Assembly (NCBI GenBank): GCA_900554515.1
Contig: USHN01000013.1
Span: 1-28,110 of the forward strand
Source of the DNA: an uncultured Acidaminococcus sp.
Lineage (GTDB): Bacteria; Bacillota; Negativicutes; Acidaminococcales; Acidaminococcaceae
Direction of reading: 5' to 3'
Length of the DNA stretch: 28,110 nt
The position numbers and the translations under genes are program-made. The notes under the pieces were generated by a model. That model searched no databases, had not been told where the DNA came from, and was given only the letters and a program-made list of their open reading frames with translations. Positions 1-8,631 of this stretch are shown piece after piece. The first letter of the stretch is position 1; each line of letters opens with the position of its first letter.

Positions 1-15
1 CTATAAGCTTTCCGG

Positions 16-40
16 AACCCCGCCACTATGGCGGGGTTTT
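16..40 (+). terminator. Intrinsic terminator of a gene left of the window
   Basis: A 9-bp stem (AACCCCGCC at 16-24 with GGCGGGGTT at 30-38) closes a 5-base loop and runs into four T residues. The polarity suits a plus-strand transcript entering from outside the window. It could also act as a weaker barrier in the other direction. No gene in the window needs it. Confidence 0.5.
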
Positions 41-49
41 CAATTAACC

Positions 50-79
50 AAAAAGCACCGGCAGGAAAATTCCTGCCGG
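50..79 (-). terminator. Intrinsic terminator of the OmpA-like gene
   Basis: A GC-rich inverted repeat (CCGGCAGGAA at 58-67, TTCCTGCCGG at 70-79) is followed, on the minus strand, by TGC and five T residues (50-54). It lies about 55 bases after the stop codon of the OmpA-like gene and is the obvious end of that transcript. Confidence 0.8.
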
Positions 80-134
80 CACATTGTTACTATATAGTTT
101 TAGCACAGCTTAGCTGCTGCGTCCTATCCGAGAA

Positions 135-1169
135 TTATTTGTGTTCCCAGATATCCACTCTCCGGTTATCGGCTTTGCCTTGTTCCGTGGAGTTATCGGC
201 AACAGGATCTCTCTTGCCTTTGTATTCCAGGTTCATCTTGGAAGCATCTACGCCGTTATTTTCAGCGTATTTGGCTACGTTGTCCACCCGGCGTTTGCTC
301 AGGTCATCGTTGTAGGCATTGGTGCCGTCGCTGTCGGTATTGCCCACCAGTTTGAAGGTGGAATCCGGATGATCCTTGGCGACTTCTACGAAGTTGGCCA
401 GTTTGCTTGCTTCGCTGGGCAGCGGTTGATCCTGGTCATAGCCAAAATGAATGGTATCCAGATAATAATCATTATACACATGGGCCGGAGCGGCTTCTTC
501 TACTACCGGAGCCGGTTCTTCTACTAAAGGAGCCGGAGCGGCTGCATGATGGCCGCCGAAACGATAGGACAGGCCTACCAGGAAGCCACGGTATTTGATG
601 TTATTATCATCATTATACTTGGTATCTACATAGCGATACCCGGCATTGATATCCCAATCCTTGGCGATGGTATAAGCCAGGCCAGCTTCCCACAGGGAAG
701 TCTTCTTTGTGCCCAGGGCACCTTCGGCATAGAAGTGTAGGTTCTTGCCCAGTTCATAGTTGGTAGCCAGTCCAATTTGGGCTACGTTGTTATTTACGTT
801 GGCTTCTTTATACCCGTCGAAATCGTTATTGATACGGTTCCAGCCGGCAAATACGGCCCAGTTCTTCCCCAGGCTGTAGGCCAGGTTGACTTCGTGTTCA
901 TCCCCGTAGGTCTTGTAGTCCCCTGCTTTGGTCTTCAGGCCATGGTAATCATAGCGCAGCGCCCATTTATCGCTGAGGGCATAGCCCAGGCCGCCTGCAA
1001 AATTCCATTTGGTATCGGATTCATAATCAGAAATCTTGGATTTAGGAGCCCACGCACCCAAGTCCATTTGCCATTCGCCCTGGGTCCACTGGGTTTGAGG
1101 AGCCGCAGCAGCGACGGAAGCTGCAGACAGCGCAGCCAGCGTGATTGCCAATACCTTACCTTTTTTCAT
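135..1169 (-). CDS. OmpA-family outer-membrane protein (beta-barrel plus peptidoglycan-binding domain)
   Basis: Predicted 344-residue outer-membrane protein. A Sec signal peptide (MKKGKVLAI..., Ala-rich, likely cleaved near residue 23) leads into a barrel of roughly 180 residues with alternating aromatic strands. A Pro/Ala/Glu/Val linker follows (about residues 205-232), then a C-terminal OmpA domain. In that domain GNTDSDGTNAYNDDLSKRR matches the motif whose Asp and Arg bind diaminopimelate in peptidoglycan. Family knowledge says such proteins tether the outer membrane to the wall and may form small pores. Its presence beside Firmicute-type genes is the main sign of a Negativicute. The start at 1169 is chosen over an in-frame start at 1202 because a GAAGG ribosome site precedes it and a signal peptide follows directly. 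The gene is monocistronic. A TATACT (1239-1244) lies upstream, but I find no convincing -35 box. Confidence 0.9.
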   Translation of the reverse strand: MKKGKVLAITLAALSAASVAAAAPQTQWTQGEWQMDLGAWAPKSKISDYESDTKWNFAGGLGYALSDKWALRYDYHGLKTKAGDYKTYGDEHEVNLAYSLGKNWAVFAGWNRINNDFDGYKEANVNNNVAQIGLATNYELGKNLHFYAEGALGTKKTSLWEAGLAYTIAKDWDINAGYRYVDTKYNDDNNIKYRGFLVGLSYRFGGHHAAAPAPLVEEPAPVVEEAAPAHVYNDYYLDTIHFGYDQDQPLPSEASKLANFVEVAKDHPDSTFKLVGNTDSDGTNAYNDDLSKRRVDNVAKYAENNGVDASKMNLEYKGKRDPVADNSTEQGKADNRRVDIWEHK

Positions 1170-1200
1170 TGCAATGCCTTCTTTCAAAATATAAAATTGC

Positions 1201-1223
1201 AAAAAGGACCGGACTGACCGGTC
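1201..1223 (-). promoter_or_regulatory. Terminator-like hairpin in the OmpA gene leader
   Basis: On the minus strand, GACCGG-TCAGT-CCGGTC (1207-1223) forms a 6-bp GC-rich stem followed by C and five T residues (1201-1205). It sits about 30 bases upstream of the OmpA-like start codon and looks like an intrinsic terminator. It may attenuate ompA transcription or stabilise the 5' end of the message. I cannot tell which from sequence. Confidence 0.45.
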
Positions 1224-1326
1224 AATTTTATAACAACAAGTATACTACTATTTTCTTAAACGGGAGATAATTTTGCAGTGACTTTTCTATGACATTTTTA
1301 TAAACCGTTGCAATTATTCCCACAAG

Positions 1327-1359
1327 AAAAGAGGCAAAGTCCGGGATTTCCGGAACTTT
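1327..1359 (-). terminator. Likely terminator after polC
   Basis: An inverted repeat downstream of the polC stop (AAAGTCCGG at 1336-1344, CCGG-A-ACTTT at 1350-1359, one bulged base) is followed on the minus strand by GCCTC and TTTT (1327-1330). The U-tract is short and displaced, so termination may be incomplete. The hairpin marks the end of the ispG-proS-mgtC-polC operon. Confidence 0.5.
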
Positions 1360-1371
1360 ACCTCCAGGGTA

Positions 1372-4300
1372 CTAAAACAGTTCGATTTGATCACTTTTGG
1401 GCAGATCTTTCAAGATTCCAAGGGATTCCAGTATCTCGCAGTTGGTGCTGGAGATTTTAGCCCGGTTGCGCAGATCCTCCTGGGAAATAAAAGGCCCTTT
1501 TTTGCGGGCTTCCACAATGCTTTCGGCGGCTACGCCCCCAATGCCGCTGATGGCCCCCAAGGGCGGCAAAAGCCCCTTCTCCGTGACGAGAAATTTCGAA
1601 GCATCGGACTTATACAGATCGATATTTTCGAACTGATAGCCCCGCTCTATCATTTCCACGCACAGTTCCATATAGGTGGCGGCATCTTTGTCGTTCACCT
1701 TGGCCTTGTTACCCTGGGCATTCACGTTTTTGATATACCGCTTCATAAAGTCTTCTCCCTTGTGTACCAAGGTATAGTCAAATTTAGGCGCCCGGATGGA
1801 AAAATACGCTGCATAAAACTCCTTGGGATGATGCACCTTGCAATAGGCGATGCGATACGCTGAGAGTACATACGCCACCGCATGGGCTTTCGGGAACAGA
1901 TATTGCACTGTCCGGCAGGAATGGATATAAAAATCCGGAATATGGGCTTTTGCCATGGCATCGGCCTGCTCTTTGCTGAAGCCGTTTTTATGGGCTTTTC
2001 CCTTCCGACAGGTCTCCATGATGGAGAAGGCGATGCTGGGTTCCACGCCATGCTTAATCAGATAGGTCATGATATCATCCCGGGTGGAAATGGTTTCATC
2101 CGTGGGATGCCCTTCCCGAATGAGGTCCTGGGCATTTTCCAGCCACACGCCGGTACCGTGGGAGTAACCGGAAATACGCAGCAGGTCGGAAAAGTTCTTG
2201 GGCTTTACGTCCGCAATCATCTGCCGCACAAACCGGGTGCCGCATTCCGGCACGCCGAAGGTCCCCACTTCACTGTCAATGCTTTCCGGGGTAACGCCCA
2301 GGGATTTTGTAGACAGATACAATTCCATGGTCTCCGGATCGTCAATGGGAATGGATTGGCAATAGCCACTTTGTCCCATGAGAGTATCCAGCATTTTGAT
2401 CATGGTGGGATCATCGTGGCCCAGAATATCCATTTTTACCAGACGGTCGTTGATGGAGTGATAGTCGTAATGGGTGGTGATAGTGCCCACAGTCTCGTCG
2501 TCCGCCGGGTACTGCACCGGGGTGATGTAGTGCACATCCAAATCCCGGGGAATAATCATAATCCCGCCGGGGTGCTGCCCGGTGGTCCGCTTCACATCCA
2601 CCAATTTGGGAATCAGCCCTTCTATAAAGGCGCTGCGCTTGGGCTCGTTGCGGCCCTCATAGTATTTTTTGATATAGCCGTAGGCCGTTTTGTCCGCAAT
2701 AGTCCCCAAGGTTCCGGCCCGGAACACATTGTCCCGGCCAAACAGTTCTTCCATGTATTTATGGGCCCGGGGCTGGTATTCCCCAGAAAAATTCAGGTCA
2801 ATATCCGGCACTTTGTCCCCGTGGAAGCCTAAAAATACCGCAAAAGGAATATTATGCCCGTCCCGGATTAAGGGCGTGCCGCATTCCGGACAGTTTTTCT
2901 CCGGCAGGTCAAACCCACTGCCCACGCTGCCGTCCGTAATCCACTCTGTATGGTGGCAATGGGGACAGCGATAGTGAGGTATCAGCGGATTCACTTCGGT
3001 AATATTCAGCATGGTGGCCACAAAGGACGATCCCACGGATCCCCGGGAGCCTACCATGTAGCCGTCCTCATTGGATTTTTTCACCAGCAGGTGGGCGATA
3101 TAATACAGCACGGAAAAGCCGTTGCCGATAATGGAATCCAGTTCTACTTTCAGCCGGTCCTCCACGATCTGCGGCAGTTCCGGGCCGTACAGTTCGTGAG
3201 CCTTGGCGTAGCTCAGGCTTTTTACCTTCTGCTTGGCGCCGGGAATAGTGGGCGCATAGAGCTGATCACGATCAGGAACCGGTTTAAACCGCTCGATTTG
3301 TTCGTTGATTTTATTGGTGTTTTCCACCACCACTTCATAGGCACGATCCCCCAGGTAGGAAAATTCCTCCAGCATTTCTTCCGTGGTGCGAAAATACAGC
3401 GGCGGCTGCTCCTCGTCGGGAAATCCCATGCCGGATTGGAGAATTTTTCGGGCCAGGGCATCTTCCGGATTGAGGAAGTGAGCATCCGTGGTGGCTACCG
3501 TCAATTTCCCCAGTTCATCCGCTAGTGCCAGAATTTTTTTGTTAATCTCCTGCAAATCTTCGATGCGGGTGATTTCCGGATACCTTCCATCCCGCAGCAG
3601 GAACTGGTTATTGCCCGTAGGCTGGATTTCCAGATAATCATAATACGAAGCAATTTTCAGCTGCTCCTCGTGGGGCAGATTGTCCAGAACGGCCCGGTAC
3701 ACTTCCCCCATGGAGCAGGCACTGCCTACAATAAGGCCATTTCGGTACTGCTCCAAAAGGCCCTTGGTGATTCTAGGCCGTTTGGGCCGGCCGCCGAAGT
3801 ATTGCAAATGGGACAAGGAGACCAAGCGGTACAAATTGCGCAGCCCTTCTGCATTTTTTGCCAATAGGATAATATGATAGTTTTTCTTATCCTCTACCGC
3901 ATGGCACAAATAGCCTTCACAGCCAAAAATCAGCTTGATATCTTTGCCCACGGCCTCATCATAGGCAAAGGGAAAGGCCTGCACTACGCCGTGATCGGTG
4001 ATGGCGAGAGCTTTATGCCCCCAGCGGATGGCAGTTTTCACCAATTCCTGGATGGGGGTAATGCCATCCATTTTACTCATCTTGGTATGGCAGTGGAGCT
4101 CCACCCGCTTGACCTCTGCGTGGTCTTCCCGCTGTCTGCTTTCTTCCTTCATAATGCCTTTGACAGTGGTCATAACGATTTCCGAGTTCTCGTATTTGTC
4201 CACCATCACGTTGCCCTGGACCTTGACGTGGCTTCCTACAGGCAGTTTGGCTTTAAAGTCCGCACACTCTTTCTGGTTTTTGGCAAGATCATTATTTTCC

Positions 4301-4938
4301 TTAAATTCCCCGAAACGGATTTTGGCCAGAAGGCCATCGGTATCGTCTGCCAAAAGCACGGTGAGCATTACCGCATTGGTGCGCAACTCCCGTTCCCGGT
4401 AGCCTACCACACGGCCCTCCACCACCACGCCGTTTTCTTCTTCCTGCACTTCGGCCATGGGCCGGGGCTTTTTAGTGATTTTGCGTCCGTATACTACGCC
4501 GTCTTTGGCACGGCCGGAGGGCGTTTCTCCTTCTACCGTACGCAGCGCCTGCAAGTAGGCTTCACTTTGCAAAAAATCGTCCACATCCCCATCGCAAGGC
4601 TCGGTAGTTTCTTCTTCCACCGGTTCCGGCGGCGGAGGAACTTCTTCCAGCTCCGGTTCCGGCGGAGCGAACCTGTCTTTTAAATTGGCAAATGTAACCT
4701 GGGAAACAGCACAGGCAGCGGCCAGCTTTTTGGCTGCCGCTGCCAGATTGTCCTGCTCCAGGGAAGTCAGCATTGCTTCATAGGCGATCTGCCAGGAATT
4801 GTCATTGGCATTAACCAGTACATACCGAATCGGTATACGCTCCAGCAGTTTGCGCTGCTCCGGCGACAATTCCAGCGTCACCATATAATCCAGGAAGACA
4901 TGCCGGTTAGGAATAATTTTATAAATGCCTGCTCCCAT
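1372..4938 (-). CDS. polC: DNA polymerase III alpha subunit, PolC type, without the exonuclease domain
   Basis: Replicative DNA polymerase of low-GC Firmicutes. Numbered from the upstream in-frame ATG at 4956, the order is: N-terminal domain (1-95), acidic Pro-rich linker (97-120), OB fold (about 175-265), PHP domain opening with ELHCHTKMSKMDG (286), GSRGSVGSS (636), zinc-binding CPHC...CPEC (664-693), and palm motif PDIDLNFSGEY (717). The C-terminus holds the fingers and a helix-hairpin-helix segment. B. subtilis-type PolC has about 1430 residues with a DEDDh exonuclease inserted in the PHP domain. Here GCEGYLCHAVED (345-356) runs straight on into PHP sequence, so that insert is absent, which accounts for the 1188-residue length. 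I chose ATG 4938 because AAAGGGGG precedes it, just after the mgtC stop; ATG 4956 has no clear ribosome site and overlaps mgtC. It is the last gene of the ispG operon. Confidence 0.95.
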   Translation of the reverse strand: MGAGIYKIIPNRHVFLDYMVTLELSPEQRKLLERIPIRYVLVNANDNSWQIAYEAMLTSLEQDNLAAAAKKLAAACAVSQVTFANLKDRFAPPEPELEEVPPPPEPVEEETTEPCDGDVDDFLQSEAYLQALRTVEGETPSGRAKDGVVYGRKITKKPRPMAEVQEEENGVVVEGRVVGYRERELRTNAVMLTVLLADDTDGLLAKIRFGEFKENNDLAKNQKECADFKAKLPVGSHVKVQGNVMVDKYENSEIVMTTVKGIMKEESRQREDHAEVKRVELHCHTKMSKMDGITPIQELVKTAIRWGHKALAITDHGVVQAFPFAYDEAVGKDIKLIFGCEGYLCHAVEDKKNYHIILLAKNAEGLRNLYRLVSLSHLQYFGGRPKRPRITKGLLEQYRNGLIVGSACSMGEVYRAVLDNLPHEEQLKIASYYDYLEIQPTGNNQFLLRDGRYPEITRIEDLQEINKKILALADELGKLTVATTDAHFLNPEDALARKILQSGMGFPDEEQPPLYFRTTEEMLEEFSYLGDRAYEVVVENTNKINEQIERFKPVPDRDQLYAPTIPGAKQKVKSLSYAKAHELYGPELPQIVEDRLKVELDSIIGNGFSVLYYIAHLLVKKSNEDGYMVGSRGSVGSSFVATMLNITEVNPLIPHYRCPHCHHTEWITDGSVGSGFDLPEKNCPECGTPLIRDGHNIPFAVFLGFHGDKVPDIDLNFSGEYQPRAHKYMEELFGRDNVFRAGTLGTIADKTAYGYIKKYYEGRNEPKRSAFIEGLIPKLVDVKRTTGQHPGGIMIIPRDLDVHYITPVQYPADDETVGTITTHYDYHSINDRLVKMDILGHDDPTMIKMLDTLMGQSGYCQSIPIDDPETMELYLSTKSLGVTPESIDSEVGTFGVPECGTRFVRQMIADVKPKNFSDLLRISGYSHGTGVWLENAQDLIREGHPTDETISTRDDIMTYLIKHGVEPSIAFSIMETCRKGKAHKNGFSKEQADAMAKAHIPDFYIHSCRTVQYLFPKAHAVAYVLSAYRIAYCKVHHPKEFYAAYFSIRAPKFDYTLVHKGEDFMKRYIKNVNAQGNKAKVNDKDAATYMELCVEMIERGYQFENIDLYKSDASKFLVTEKGLLPPLGAISGIGGVAAESIVEARKKGPFISQEDLRNRAKISSTNCEILESLGILKDLPKSDQIELF

Positions 4939-4948
4939 GGAACCCCCT

Positions 4949-5626
4949 TTATTCATCCCGTAACAAAATATCCTGTACGGCGTTGGTATTTTTTAATCCC
5001 GTAATAATGTCGTTAGGATTATTGTCCTTAGCAATTTTTAGCAGTAAATCCACCTGAATCCCGCCGTCTGCAGGATTGCTGCGCAGGTCTTGGATCCGTG
5101 TCTTGATATTCCGTGCCTGCAGATAATCCATCACGGCGGTCATGCCGTCCGGATTCTTTCCCATTAACAGGCGTACCCGGCATTTAACCGTGCGGCCCGT
5201 AGGCAGTACCTTGCGTTCCAAACCCCGGATGAGCATCAGCGTAGCCAGTGACATAGCGGTTGCAATCACGCTAATCCACAAAAGGCCACTGCCTACCGCA
5301 AGGCCGATGGCAGAAACCACCCAAAGGCTGGCAGCTGTGGTCAGACCTTTAACGGTAAGACCTTCATGTAAAATGGTGCCCGCACCTAAAAATCCGATGC
5401 CGCTCACCACCTGTGAAGCGATACGGGAAGAATCCCGTCCCGCCGTAAAGCCGTCCGTCCCATAAATGGATACTATCATCAAAAGCGCCGACCCCGTAGC
5501 AACCAGCACATGGGTACGCAGCCCTGCGGGGCGATCTCCCGTGCTGCGTTCCAGTCCGATCAGTCCACCTAAAAAGGCTGCCAGAATCAAACGCAGCGTA
5601 AAATGCCAAACCAGTCCATCAAACAT
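4949..5626 (-). CDS. MgtC/SapB family membrane protein
   Basis: A 225-residue inner-membrane protein. The N-terminal 140 residues hold four to five hydrophobic segments with the family motifs GLIGLERSTGDRPAGLRTH, TGSALLMIVS and SGIGFLGAGTIL. A soluble C-terminal domain of about 80 residues follows and looks ACT-like. MgtC proteins are tied to survival at low magnesium and to inhibition of F1Fo ATP synthase in Salmonella and Mycobacterium; many other family members have no known role, so function here is open. The start has a strong AGGAGG site. The gene lies between proS and polC, 57 bases after proS, and its 3' end abuts the polC start, so it is almost certainly co-transcribed with them. Confidence 0.88.
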   Translation of the reverse strand: MFDGLVWHFTLRLILAAFLGGLIGLERSTGDRPAGLRTHVLVATGSALLMIVSIYGTDGFTAGRDSSRIASQVVSGIGFLGAGTILHEGLTVKGLTTAASLWVVSAIGLAVGSGLLWISVIATAMSLATLMLIRGLERKVLPTGRTVKCRVRLLMGKNPDGMTAVMDYLQARNIKTRIQDLRSNPADGGIQVDLLLKIAKDNNPNDIITGLKNTNAVQDILLRDE

Positions 5627-5683
5627 GTTCCGTTCCTCCTGGTATGATTTTTTGATACTATTTGTGCTTCTTCTTAGTTCGTC

Positions 5684-7402
5684 TTACAAGGCTTGGTTCA
5701 GTAACTCTTTAATGGCGGCCACATAATCGCCATCCAGCGCAATATCTACGGCATCCTTGCCGCAGCGCAGCTTGGCTTCCATGGCATTGCGTTCCATGGT
5801 GCGGGGCCCGATCACGATGCGCAGCGGATAGCCAATAAGGTCTGCGTCTTTAAACTTCACACCGGCCCGTTCATTCCGATCATCCAGCAGGGTTTCTACC
5901 CTAGCGGCATTTAAGGCGTCATGAATTTCCAGGGCTTTGGCATTGCTGGCTTCGTCTTTGTTATTCACCGGCACCACGATGACTTCATAGGGCGCAATGG
6001 CACGAGGCATAATAATGCCGTCTGCATCCCGGTGCTGTTCAATGACAGCGGCCAGGGTTCTGCCTACGCCAATCCCATAGCAACCCATCACAATCGGTTT
6101 TTCCTTGCCGCTTTCATCCAGAAACGTTGCATGCAGTGCTTCGGAATATTTGGTACCCAGTTTAAACACCTGCCCTACTTCCGTACCCCGGGCTTCCTGG
6201 ATATGGCCTTTGTGGCAGTGGGGGCAAATATCCCCCGCTTTGGAAACGGTGATATCCACCACTTTGGTATAAACAAAATCCCGGGAAGGTTCTGCATTGA
6301 CATAGTGCACATCTTTTTCGTTGGCGCCGCAGCAGACATTGTGCATGCGCATAACAGACGTATCCACGAGGATAATGGTCTTTTTGGTGTTGAGTCCTAT
6401 CGGCCCCATAAAGCCCGGTACGGTACCGGCCTGACGAATGAGTTCATCCGGAGCCATTTCCACTTCGTTGGCCCCCACTGCATTCACCACTTTAATATCG
6501 TTCACTTCCCGGTCGCCCCGGACAAAGCACAGTACCAGCCGGCCATCGTCGGTGACAAAGGCAACGGCCTTGACGCTTTTTTCCACAGGGGCATGGAGAT
6601 AGTCGCATACAGCTTCAATAGTGTTGCACCCCGGCGTATTTTTCTTATCCAGCGGCAAAGTTGCTTCCTCTGCTGCTTCCAGAGGCACGCAAATCCCCTG
6701 CTCCACGTCAGCTGCATAGTCGCAGCTGTCGCAGTACACAATGCCCGCTTCCCCGCTGTCGGCAAGGGCCATAAATTCATGGGAACCACTGCCCCCAATG
6801 GCGCCGCTGTCGGCTTCTACCGGACGGTAATCCAACCCGCACCGACTGAAAATCGCCTCATAGGCATGGTACATATTCCAGTAGGAAACATCCAGGCCCT
6901 GTTCATCCTTATCAAAGGAATAGTTATCCTTCATGATAAATTCCCGGCTGCGGATCAAACCAAAACGGGGACGCTTTTCATCCCGGAATTTGCTCTGGAT
7001 CTGATACAGATTCACCGGCAGTTGTTTATAACTGGTCAGTTCCCCTTTCACCAGGGTGGTAATCATTTCCTCATGGGTGGGCCCCAGGCAAAAATCCCGG
7101 CCGTGCCGGTCTTTAAGCTTGAACATCTCTTCCCCATAGACGCCCCAGCGGCCGCTTTCTTCCCAGATTTCAGAAGGCTGCACAATGGGCATCATAATTT
7201 CCTGGGCGCCCGCTTTATCCATTTCTTCCCGGATAATATTTTCTATTTTTTTGATGCTCCGCCAGGCAAGGGGCAGATAGGTATAAAGTCCCCCGGCAAT
7301 TTTACGGATGTAACCAGCCCGCAGCATCAGTTTATGACTTTCCAAAACTGCTTCTGCAGGAACCTCCCGAAGAGTAGGAGCATACAAATTCGAAACACGC
7401 AT
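5684..7402 (-). CDS. proS: Prolyl-tRNA synthetase, bacterial type with editing insertion
   Basis: Charges tRNA-Pro with proline in the cytoplasm. At 572 residues it has the usual length of the bacterial (ProRS-B) form. The class II core is seen in the N-terminal motif 1 region, in motif 2 (KFRDEKRPRFGLIRSREFIM) and in motif 3 (GCYGIGVGRTLAAVIEQH). Between motifs 2 and 3 lies a YbaK-like insertion (about residues 225-400) that in this family hydrolyses mischarged Ala-tRNA-Pro. The C-terminal anticodon-binding domain includes LLDDRNERAGVKFKDADLIG. The start follows the ispG stop by three bases and its AGGAAG site lies inside the ispG 3' end, so translation is probably coupled. The ispG-proS-polC order is common in Firmicutes. 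Confidence 0.97.
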   Translation of the reverse strand: MRVSNLYAPTLREVPAEAVLESHKLMLRAGYIRKIAGGLYTYLPLAWRSIKKIENIIREEMDKAGAQEIMMPIVQPSEIWEESGRWGVYGEEMFKLKDRHGRDFCLGPTHEEMITTLVKGELTSYKQLPVNLYQIQSKFRDEKRPRFGLIRSREFIMKDNYSFDKDEQGLDVSYWNMYHAYEAIFSRCGLDYRPVEADSGAIGGSGSHEFMALADSGEAGIVYCDSCDYAADVEQGICVPLEAAEEATLPLDKKNTPGCNTIEAVCDYLHAPVEKSVKAVAFVTDDGRLVLCFVRGDREVNDIKVVNAVGANEVEMAPDELIRQAGTVPGFMGPIGLNTKKTIILVDTSVMRMHNVCCGANEKDVHYVNAEPSRDFVYTKVVDITVSKAGDICPHCHKGHIQEARGTEVGQVFKLGTKYSEALHATFLDESGKEKPIVMGCYGIGVGRTLAAVIEQHRDADGIIMPRAIAPYEVIVVPVNNKDEASNAKALEIHDALNAARVETLLDDRNERAGVKFKDADLIGYPLRIVIGPRTMERNAMEAKLRCGKDAVDIALDGDYVAAIKELLNQAL

Positions 7403-7405
7403 ACG

Positions 7406-8473
7406 TTACAGCTTCCTTTCTGCTAAAATTTGATCAATTTCATTAAATAAAGCCGGTAAAAGCGCCGCTTCCGGTACCTTCCGGATGATTTTTCCTTTGC
7501 GGAACAAAAGGCCTTCCCCTTTGCCGCCGGCAATGCCCACATCGGCTTCCCGGGCTTCCCCGGGACCATTTACCACGCAGCCCATAACGGCGACGCTAAT
7601 GGGCGTTGTAATCGTGGCCAGATGTTGTTCCACCGCCTGTGCCATTTTTTCCAACCCGACACTGGTGCGCCCGCAAGTGGGACAGGATACCAGCGTAGGG
7701 CCGTGCTGCCGAAGCCCCAGGGATTTTAAAATTTCATAGCCGGCATCCACTTCTGCTCCCGGATCACCGGTAAGGCTGACCCGAATGGTATCGCCGATGC
7801 CCTCGGCCAAAAGCGTACCGATGCCTACGGCAGATTTAATTAATCCGCTGCGAATGGTACCCGCTTCCGTGATACCCACGTGGAAAGGATAGTCGCAGGT
7901 CGTCGCCATCAAGCGATACGCTGCCAGCGTAAGCGGCACATCGTGGGCTTTCAGACTCACGGCAATATAGGGGTATTCCATCTCTTCCAGGATGCGGATA
8001 TGACGCCAAGCAGCTTCTACCATAGCTTCTGCAGTAGGATGCCCGTATTGTTCCAAAAGATCCTTGGGCAGGCTCCCCGCATTGACGCCAATGCGGATGG
8101 GTATTTGCCGAGCTTTGGCTACCCGCACCACTGCTTCCACCCGCTCACGTCCCCCGATATTTCCCGGGTTGAGGCGCAGCGCATCCACACCGGATTCCAG
8201 AGCCTGGAGCGCCAGACGATAATCGAAATGAATATCTGCCACGATGGGCAGCGGAGATTGTTTTTTGATCTCCGCAAGGGCAACCGCCGCTTCCATGGTG
8301 GGAACCGCACAGCGGATGATTTCGCAGCCCTTATCGGCCAGGGAGCGTATTTGTGCCACGGTGGCCTGGACATTTTCCGTTTTAGTATTGGTCATGGACT
8401 GGACTGCAATGGGAAAATCCCCGCCTATTTTCACGGATCCGATAGCAAGAACCCGGGTTTTTCTTCGTTCCAT
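7406..8473 (-). CDS. ispG: 4-hydroxy-3-methylbut-2-enyl diphosphate synthase (flavodoxin/ferredoxin)
   Basis: Penultimate enzyme of the MEP isoprenoid pathway. It reductively converts methylerythritol cyclodiphosphate to HMBPP using a [4Fe-4S] cluster. The 355-residue protein has the TIM-barrel N-terminus (GSVKIGGDFPIAVQSMTNT, DIHFDYRLAL, LRLNPGNIG) and the C-terminal cluster domain. Cluster ligands are visible in SCPTCGRTS and in VMGCVVNGPGEAREADVG. The start at 8473 has a GGGAGG site; the frame stays open upstream but that part has no similarity to the family. It is the first gene of the ispG-proS-mgtC-polC operon and has an extended -10 promoter at 8556-8564. Confidence 0.97.
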   Translation of the reverse strand: MERRKTRVLAIGSVKIGGDFPIAVQSMTNTKTENVQATVAQIRSLADKGCEIIRCAVPTMEAAVALAEIKKQSPLPIVADIHFDYRLALQALESGVDALRLNPGNIGGRERVEAVVRVAKARQIPIRIGVNAGSLPKDLLEQYGHPTAEAMVEAAWRHIRILEEMEYPYIAVSLKAHDVPLTLAAYRLMATTCDYPFHVGITEAGTIRSGLIKSAVGIGTLLAEGIGDTIRVSLTGDPGAEVDAGYEILKSLGLRQHGPTLVSCPTCGRTSVGLEKMAQAVEQHLATITTPISVAVMGCVVNGPGEAREADVGIAGGKGEGLLFRKGKIIRKVPEAALLPALFNEIDQILAERKL

Positions 8474-8555
8474 GAGCACCTCCCTGCAATGGCAAAGCGC
8501 ACAGAACAAGCAGAAGCAGCAATGTGTTGTTCCTATCCTGTGCACAATCCGTTTT

Positions 8556-8564
8556 ATTATACCA
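8556..8564 (-). promoter_or_regulatory. Extended -10 promoter of the ispG operon
   Basis: The minus strand reads TGGTATAAT, a perfect -10 hexamer with the TGn extension, about 83 bases upstream of the ispG start. The -35 position (8579-8584, TAGAAA) is poor, which fits an extended -10 promoter. Confidence 0.65.
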
Positions 8565-8591
8565 TGAGATTTTATTTTTTTCTATGCCAGA

Positions 8592-8620
8592 GAAGATGTT
8601 GTAAAAACAACACAATCTTC
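8592..8620. promoter_or_regulatory. Interrupted palindrome between divergent promoters, possible operator
   Basis: An inner repeat TGTTGT-AAAA-ACAACA (8597-8612) is flanked by outer arms GAAGAT (8592-8597) and ATCTTC (8615-8620). It lies between the ispG -10 and the -10 of the DUF1858 gene, over the latter's -35 region. It could bind a dimeric repressor, or be a chance AT-rich repeat. No known operator is matched with confidence. Confidence 0.35.
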
Positions 8621-8631
8621 TTGACAGACTA

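Noticed and set aside
1170..1202. Upstream in-frame start for the OmpA-like protein
   Set aside because: It would put eleven extra residues before a normal signal peptide; the GAAGG site supports 1169.
1882..4683. Several long plus-strand open frames opposite polC
   Set aside because: They are antisense to conserved PolC domains, carry no recognisable motifs, and lack clear ribosome sites.
5921..7426. Long plus-strand open frame (501 codons) opposite proS
   Set aside because: It is antisense to a full-length, motif-complete proS and shows no family motifs, so it follows from the codon use of proS.
8621..8626. Perfect TTGACA upstream of the DUF1858 gene taken as a -35 box
   Set aside because: It is only 8 bases from the TATAAT; a -35 box needs about 16-18. 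No -10 lies at the right distance downstream either.
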